Source of the DNA: Pilimelia anulata
Lineage (GTDB): Bacteria > Actinomycetota > Actinomycetes > Mycobacteriales > Micromonosporaceae
Direction of reading: 5' to 3'
Assembly (NCBI RefSeq): GCF_014647895.1
Contig: NZ_BMQB01000001.1
Span: 1,008,018 to 1,072,017 of the forward strand
DNA: 64,000 nucleotides
Position numbers and translations under genes: made by a program. Below are positions 59,185-64,000 of this stretch, in pieces. The stretch's first letter is position 1; each line of letters opens with the position of its first letter. Below the pieces are notes generated by a model. The model saw nothing but the letters and a program-made list of their open reading frames with translations. It made no database searches and had not been told where the DNA came from.

Positions 59185-59212
59185 TGAACCGGACCCGGGT
59201 GCCGTCCGTATG
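59185..59212 (+). promoter_or_regulatory. ECF-type promoter upstream of the glutamine synthetase operon
   Basis: TGAACC (59185-59190), a 16-bp spacer and CGTATG (59207-59212), reading towards the glutamine synthetase gene 117 bp away. The match to the sigma-gene promoter includes 13 of 16 spacer bases. It predicts that the ECF sigma factor drives this nitrogen operon. Confidence 0.6.
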
Positions 59213-59328
59213 GGGGGCGACGCGGTACCCGGGTCGCGCAGCGCAAGCGCCGACGAGGTCACCAGTCCCATCCACACCACCGTGCAGGCGACGGTACGAC
59301 CTGCGCCCACTAAACAGGAGGAAGATTC

Positions 59329-60753
59329 ATGTTCTCATCGCACGAGGACCTGATCCGGTACATGCGCGACGAGGATGTCCGGTTCGTCGACGTCCGCTTC
59401 TGCGACCTGCCCGGAGTGATGCAGCACTTCACGGTACCGGCGCCGGCCTGCACCGCCGGGCTGCTCGGTGAGGGGCTGGCCTTCGACGGCTCCTCCATCC
59501 GGGGCTTCCAAGAGATCCACGAGTCGGACATGCTGCTGCGCCCAGACGTGAGCACCGCTTTCGTCGACCCGTTCCGGGCGCAGAAGACGTTGGCGCTGAA
59601 CTTCTTCATTCACGACCCGCTCACCGGGGAGCCGTACAGCCGGGACCCGCGGCACATCGCCGCCAAGGCAGAGGCGCACCTGCGCACGACGGGCGTCGCC
59701 GACACCGCCTACTTCGGCGCGGAGGCCGAGTTCTACGTCTTCGACTCCGTGCGGTACGACACCGGCGCGCAGGCCGGGTTCTACTACCTGGACTCCGACG
59801 AGGCGGCCTGGAACACCGGCCGCGACGAGCCCGGCGGCAACCGCGGCTACAAGACCCGGTACAAGGGCGGGTACTTCCCGGTCGGCCCGACCGACCAGCA
59901 CGCCGACCTGCGCGATGAGATGGTCCGGCAGCTGACCGGCGTGGGGCTGCGGGTGGAGCGGGCGCACCACGAGGTCGGTACCGCCGGCCAGGGCGAGATC
60001 AACTACCGGTTCGCCACGCTGCTGCGGGCGGCGGACAACCTGATGGCGTTCAAGTACGTCGTGAAGAACACGGCCTGGGCGGCCGGCAAGACGGCCACGT
60101 TCATGCCCAAGCCGATCTTCGGCGACAACGGTTCCGGCATGCACACCCACCAGAGCCTGTGGGTCGCGGGAGAGCCGCTGTTCTACGACGAGTCCTGCTA
60201 CGCGGGGCTGTCGGACACGGCCCGGTGGTACATCGGCGGCCTGCTCCAGCACGCCCCGTCGTTGCTGGCCTTCACCAACCCGACGGTCAACTCGTACCGC
60301 CGGCTCGTGCCCGGCTACGAAGCACCGGTGAACCTCGTCTACTCGCAGCGCAACCGCTCCGCCTGCACCCGCATCCCGATCACCGGGTCCGACCCGGCGG
60401 CCAAGCGGGTCGAGTTTCGGGTACCCGATCCGTCGGCGAACCCGTACCTGGCGTTCTCCGCCATGCTGCTCGCCGGCCTGGACGGCATCAAGAACAAGAC
60501 CGAGCCGCCGGAGCCGATGGACCGGGACCTCTACCAGCTCGCCCCGGCCGAGGCCCGGCAGGTGCGCCGGGTACCGGGCTCGCTGCCGGAGGTGCTGGAC
60601 GCGCTGGAGACCGACCACGACTACCTGCTCGAGGGCGGCGTCTTCACCCCCGACCTGGTCGAGACCTGGATCGCGATGAAGCGCGAGCTGGAGGTGGACC
60701 CGATCCGGCTGCGCCCCACGCCGCACGAGTTCGCCCTCTACTTCGACATCTGA
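59329..60753 (+). CDS. glnA: type I glutamine synthetase
   Basis: A 474-residue enzyme preceded by AGGAGG. It makes glutamine from glutamate, ammonia and ATP in the cytoplasm. Family motifs are '[19 protein letters not shown]', the Glu-rich site '[12 protein letters not shown]', '[14 protein letters not shown]', ATP site '[16 protein letters not shown]' and '[10 protein letters not shown]'. The segment '[15 protein letters not shown]' keeps the Tyr that is adenylylated in regulated enzymes. It is probably a full-length GlnA-type paralogue rather than the only synthetase. It forms an operon with a glutaminase (18 bp gap) and an ammonium transporter. Confidence 0.93.
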   Translation: MFSSHEDLIRYMRDEDVRFVDVRFCDLPGVMQHFTVPAPACTAGLLGEGLAFDGSSIRGFQEIHESDMLLRPDVSTAFVDPFRAQKTLALNFFIHDPLTGEPYSRDPRHIAAKAEAHLRTTGVADTAYFGAEAEFYVFDSVRYDTGAQAGFYYLDSDEAAWNTGRDEPGGNRGYKTRYKGGYFPVGPTDQHADLRDEMVRQLTGVGLRVERAHHEVGTAGQGEINYRFATLLRAADNLMAFKYVVKNTAWAAGKTATFMPKPIFGDNGSGMHTHQSLWVAGEPLFYDESCYAGLSDTARWYIGGLLQHAPSLLAFTNPTVNSYRRLVPGYEAPVNLVYSQRNRSACTRIPITGSDPAAKRVEFRVPDPSANPYLAFSAMLLAGLDGIKNKTEPPEPMDRDLYQLAPAEARQVRRVPGSLPEVLDALETDHDYLLEGGVFTPDLVETWIAMKRELEVDPIRLRPTPHEFALYFDI

Positions 60754-60771
60754 GCCGGACGGAGACACCTG

Positions 60772-62436
60772 ATGGCCTCGACCAGGAACCGCACCGCGAC
60801 CGCCGCGCTGTCGGCGACACCGGCGGCGACCGACGCCCCGGACCGGTCCGGCCCGTACCGGCGGATCTACGAGTCGTTCCCGCGGCGGCTCGACGGCACG
60901 GTCACCCGTGGCGCCGTCCTCGGCCAACTGCGTCGGGTCGGCATCAGCGCCGACGACCCGCGACTGCGCGGCAGCACTTTGACAGTGGGGGACAGCGACG
61001 AACCGTTGACTCTGGATCAGTTCGTGGCCCTGTGCGGCAGCGACGGCGGCCTGATCAGCCGGGCCGCCGCCGGCGAGCTGGTGATCCCCGACTTCGCCAC
61101 CTTCACCGGGGAGCTGACGGGGATCTTCCAGGCCGCCCGCGAGGACCGGTCGGGGCGGGTCGCCGACTACATCCCGCAACTGGCCCGGGTCGAGCCGGAC
61201 CTGTTCGCGGTCGCGCTGTGCACCGTGGACGGTCAGCAGCTCGCGCTCGGCGACTCGGACGCGGCGTTCTGCGTCCAGTCGATCAGCAAGGCAATCAACT
61301 ACTGCTTGGCGCTGGAGGAGCACGGGCCGGACGGAGTACACAAGCACGTGGGCCGGGAGCCAAGCGGGCAGGGCTTCAACGAGCTGACCTTCAACCGCGA
61401 CGGGCTGCCGCACAACCCGTTGATCAACGCCGGTGGGATCATGTCCGGCGCCCTGATCCGTCCCGACCTCAACGTCGCCGACCGGTTCGACTTCGTCGCC
61501 GACGCCTGGCGCCGGCTGGCCGGCGGCGGCCGGGTCGGCTTCAACAACGCCGTCTACCTCTCCGAGCGGGCCACCGCGGACCGCAACTTCGCGCTCGGCT
61601 ACTCGATGCGGGAGAACCGCGCCTTCCCGCCGGGCACCGACCTGGTTGAGGCGCTCGAGTTCTACTTCCAGTGCTGCTCCATCGAGGTCAACGCCAGGTC
61701 GCTGGGCATGGTCGCCGGGACGCTGGCCAACGGGGGGCGGTGCCCGGTGACCGGCGAGCAAGTGCTCGCCACCAGCACCGTGCAGCGCTGCCTGTCGCTG
61801 ATGTCCTCCTGCGGCATGTACGACTACTCCGGCGAGTTCGCCTTCTCGATCGGCCTGCCCGCCAAGAGCGGCGTCTCCGGCGCCGTGATGGTGGTGGTAC
61901 CGCAGGTGATGGGCGTGTGCGTCTGGTCGCCGCGGCTCGACCCGATCGGCAACTCGGTCCGCGGTGTGCGGTTCTGCGAACAGCTCGTCGCCCGATACAA
62001 CTTCCACACCTACGACGGCCTGGTCACCGGCGGGCGGGGCGGCAAGCGCGACCCCCGGCTGCGCAAGCGCGAAGCAGAGATCAACGGAGTGATCCGGCTG
62101 TGCTGGGCCGCCAGCGAGGGCGACCTGGAGGAGGTCCGGGCGGTCATCGCTTCCGGGGTGGACCCCGACGCCGCCGACTACGACGGACGCACCGCCCTGC
62201 ACCTGGCCGCCGCCGAGGGGCACCCCGACGTGGTGGCGCACCTGCTCAGCCTGGTGCGGCAGCCCACCCCGGTGGACCGCTGGGGCGGCACCCCGGCAGA
62301 CGACGCCCGCCGCGGCGGCCACACCGAGGTTCTGGCGCTGCTCGCCGCCGGCGACGCGCCACTGCCCACGGGCGCCGCCGCCGCGGCCGCGTCCACGGCC
62401 CCCACCACGCGAAAGGAGCGCAGCAATGCCCATTGA
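60772..62436 (+). CDS. glsA: glutaminase with C-terminal ankyrin repeats
   Basis: A 554-residue serine-dependent glutaminase. An EF-hand-like N-terminal region (about 28-130, 'RIYESFPRRLDGTVTRG') precedes the beta-lactamase-like core, with the S-x-x-K pair Ser170/Lys173 in 'FCVQSISKAINYCLAL' and with 'EPSGQGFNELTF' and 'NPLINAGGIMSGAL'. Two ankyrin repeats end it ('GRTALHLAAAEGHPDVVAHL', 'WGGTPADDARRGGHTEVLAL'). This is the architecture of animal GLS enzymes and less common in bacteria. It cleaves glutamine to glutamate and ammonia. Its 3' end overlaps amtB by 11 bp. Confidence 0.93.
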   Translation: MASTRNRTATAALSATPAATDAPDRSGPYRRIYESFPRRLDGTVTRGAVLGQLRRVGISADDPRLRGSTLTVGDSDEPLTLDQFVALCGSDGGLISRAAAGELVIPDFATFTGELTGIFQAAREDRSGRVADYIPQLARVEPDLFAVALCTVDGQQLALGDSDAAFCVQSISKAINYCLALEEHGPDGVHKHVGREPSGQGFNELTFNRDGLPHNPLINAGGIMSGALIRPDLNVADRFDFVADAWRRLAGGGRVGFNNAVYLSERATADRNFALGYSMRENRAFPPGTDLVEALEFYFQCCSIEVNARSLGMVAGTLANGGRCPVTGEQVLATSTVQRCLSLMSSCGMYDYSGEFAFSIGLPAKSGVSGAVMVVVPQVMGVCVWSPRLDPIGNSVRGVRFCEQLVARYNFHTYDGLVTGGRGGKRDPRLRKREAEINGVIRLCWAASEGDLEEVRAVIASGVDPDAADYDGRTALHLAAAEGHPDVVAHLLSLVRQPTPVDRWGGTPADDARRGGHTEVLALLAAGDAPLPTGAAAAAASTAPTTRKERSNAH

Positions 62437-63730
62437 CACCGGAGCTACGGCCTGGATGCTCGCCGCAACCGCGCTCGTGCTGCTGATGACGCCCGGGCTG
62501 GCCTTCTTCTACGGCGGCCTGACCAGCGTCCGCGGCGCCCTGAACATGATGATGATGTCGTTCGTCAGCATCGCCACCGTCACCGTGGCATGGGTGCTGT
62601 TCGGCCACTCGCTGGCCTTCGACCAGGCCGGCGACGCAGCGGTCAACGCGGTCGTCGGTGGCCTCGACCACCTCGGGTTGCAGGGGCTGGTCGGCACCGT
62701 CTACCCGGGCCTGTCAGCGGAGACCGGAGACAACCTGCCCCAGCTCGTCTTCTCCGCCTTTCAGCTGACCTTCGCCGTGATCACGGTGGCGCTGGTCAGC
62801 GGGGCGGTCGTCGACCGGGCCCGGTTCACCGCCTGGGTAGTGTTCTCCCTGGTCTACGCCACCGTGGTGTACTTCCCGGTCGCGCACTGGGTATGGGGCG
62901 GCGGCTGGCTCGCCGAACTCGGCATCGAGGACTTCGCCGGCGGGACCGTCGTACACATCAACGCCGGCGCCGCGGCGCTCGCCCTGACCCTGGTGCTGGG
63001 CAGACGGCACCGGGCCGGCCACCAGCGGCCGCACAATGTCCCACTGGTGCTGCTCGGCGCGGGACTGCTCTGGTTCGGCTGGTTCGGCTTCAACGCCGGC
63101 TCCGAGCTGGCGGTCGACTCCACCACCGCCCTGGCGTTCATGAACACCCTGGTCGCCTCCGCCGTCGGCGCGGGGGTGTGGCTGGCCGTGGACAAGTACC
63201 GGCACGATCACTACAGCGCGATCGGCATCGCCTCCGGCGCCGTCGCCGGGCTGGTGGCGATCACCCCGGCCTGCGGCTTCGTGGACCCGTGGGCCGCAGC
63301 GGTGATCGGCGCGGCGGCCGGGGCGATCTGCGCATGGGCGGTTGAGCTGAAGAACCGGCTCGGCTACGACGACTCACTCGACGTGGTCGGCGTCCACCTG
63401 GTCGGCGGCCTGGTCGGCGCGGTCTCGCTCGGCTTCCTCGCCCGGTACACCTTCCTCCCGCAGCAGCACCAAGGCCTCCTGTACGGCGGCGGCCTGCAGC
63501 AGCTCGGGCTGCAACTGCTCGGGCCGCTCGCGGTCGGCCTCTACGCCTTCGGCGCCGCGTGGGCGATCGCGAAAGTGATCGACCGGGTAATGGGCTTCCG
63601 GATCCCGGTCCGCGACGAGGTCGCCGGCATCGACATCACCAGCCACGCCGCCCTCGGCTACGACCTGCGGGAAGCCGCGCGGCCGCCCGCTCTGGCGGTC
63701 AATGGCACCCCGGCGAAAATCGACGCCTGA
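62426..63730 (+). CDS. amtB: ammonium transporter (Amt/MEP/Rh family)
   Basis: A 434-residue transporter with 11 predicted helices. Diagnostic stretches are 'MLMTPGLAFFYGGLTSVRGA' (abbreviated here), 'DFAGGTVVHINAGAAALALT', 'LLGAGLLWFGWFGFNAGSEL', 'AGLVAITPACGFVDPWAA' and 'DDSLDVVGVHLVGGLVGAVS', including the twin His of the pore ('VVHIN' and 'VGVHL'). A GAAAGGAG site precedes the ATG. The start overlaps glsA. Together with glnA it takes up ammonium and recycles glutamine nitrogen. No glnK gene follows; the next sequence is a hairpin terminator. Confidence 0.95.
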   Translation: MPIDTGATAWMLAATALVLLMTPGLAFFYGGLTSVRGALNMMMMSFVSIATVTVAWVLFGHSLAFDQAGDAAVNAVVGGLDHLGLQGLVGTVYPGLSAETGDNLPQLVFSAFQLTFAVITVALVSGAVVDRARFTAWVVFSLVYATVVYFPVAHWVWGGGWLAELGIEDFAGGTVVHINAGAAALALTLVLGRRHRAGHQRPHNVPLVLLGAGLLWFGWFGFNAGSELAVDSTTALAFMNTLVASAVGAGVWLAVDKYRHDHYSAIGIASGAVAGLVAITPACGFVDPWAAAVIGAAAGAICAWAVELKNRLGYDDSLDVVGVHLVGGLVGAVSLGFLARYTFLPQQHQGLLYGGGLQQLGLQLLGPLAVGLYAFGAAWAIAKVIDRVMGFRIPVRDEVAGIDITSHAALGYDLREAARPPALAVNGTPAKIDA

Positions 63731-63745
63731 CGACGGCGATGATCT

Positions 63746-63777
63746 GGCGGCCACGCCCCGACCGGGGCGTGGCCGCC
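63746..63777 (+). terminator. 14-bp hairpin terminator after amtB
   Basis: GGCGGCCACGCCCC and GGGGCGTGGCCGCC pair perfectly around a 4-nt GACC loop, 16 bp after the amtB stop. Confidence 0.8.
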
Positions 63778-63838
63778 CCGGGGACGGCCGAACGCTGGCG
63801 GCGCAGTGCGCCCCCAGTAACTATCGAAAGGATGCTCG

Positions 63839-63898
63839 ATGCGCACCCCTCTTGCCGAGGTCCTGACCTCCATACCCGGCATCGGCATCCCGCAGTGA
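63839..63898 (+). pseudogene. 19-codon ORF, possible IS110-type fragment
   Basis: ATG with AAAGGA 7 bp upstream encodes MRTPLAEVLTSIPGIGIPQ and then stops. 'AEVLTSIPGIG' resembles the helix-hairpin-helix in the C-terminal part of IS110-family transposases, so this may be insertion-sequence debris. A real short peptide cannot be excluded. Confidence 0.3.
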
Positions 63899-63946
63899 GG
63901 CAGGTCGCGGCGGTGGTGCGGAGGAGGCCGGGAAACTGAGCCCTTT

Positions 63947-64000
63947 TCATCGTAAGTAGCGGTCGGCCTCGGCGGTGTGGAGGACGAGGATGGCCTGCAC
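63947..64000 (-). CDS. 3' end of a reverse-strand gene (partial)
   Basis: The reverse frame entering at the window edge reads 'VQAILVLHTAEADRYLR' and stops at 63947. Only 17 residues are visible, so no product can be named. Confidence 0.3.
   Translation of the reverse strand: MQAILVLHTAEADRYLR

Overview
The window is chromosomal DNA from a high-GC Actinomycetota. Codon third positions are almost all G or C, GTG starts and 4-bp stop/start overlaps are frequent, and LAL-type LuxR regulators, a mycothiol-type maleylpyruvate isomerase-fold protein, a zinc-finger anti-sigma factor and an actinobacterial NfeD/slipin pair are present. A Micromonosporaceae-like filamentous actinomycete is the best guess; this is inference from gene style, not from a marker gene.

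Layout. 1-6.6 kb: NfeD/SPFH pair, SpoU methyltransferase, YdjM-like membrane protein, STAS protein, and a three-gene operon of response regulator, histidine kinase and GerMN lipoprotein. 7-16.4 kb (minus strand): a FnIII/beta-propeller surface protein, MoxR ATPase, DUF58 protein and a transglutaminase-like membrane protein that has lost catalytic Cys and His, plus a TPR/proline-rich/TM/FnIII protein. 16.5-20 kb: tRNA-Leu(GAG) followed by a decayed integrase, a decayed IS5-type transposase, a lower-GC stretch with a two-gene secreted-protein operon, and an apparently 5'-truncated sensor kinase. This looks like the remains of an element integrated at the tRNA gene. 21.6-29.4 kb: 2H phosphoesterase/DinB-like pair, a small gene whose ribosome binding site lies in a perfect hairpin, a GT4 glycosyltransferase, and a divergent run of SCP2-like protein, glycogen-debranching-type glucosidase, MFS exporter and membrane protein.

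29.5-49.9 kb: an accessory block built around four LAL regulators (two forward, two in tandem on the reverse strand), interspersed with small stress-type membrane proteins (PLDc_N/SHOCT, DUF6325-like, DUF7144-like, DUF1269), a formylglycine-generating-enzyme-like protein, YbjQ, a YbdK-type glutamate-cysteine ligase and a class II amidotransferase. Perfect 12-20 bp hairpins close many of its transcription units. 49.9-54 kb: gene-poor debris with a NucA/NucB-type nuclease fragment, a frameshifted companion gene, short repeats and an IS3 remnant, ending at a PadR regulator. PadR is divergent from a DUF998 membrane protein, with a 41-bp perfect palindrome across the DUF998 start codon.

55-64 kb: a secreted trypsin-like protease, a DUF1996 secreted protein, an ECF sigma/anti-sigma pair, and a glutamine synthetase, glutaminase (ankyrin) and ammonium transporter operon. 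Matching ECF-type promoter motifs sit in front of the sigma gene and in front of the glutamine synthetase operon, which suggests that the sigma factor controls this nitrogen operon.
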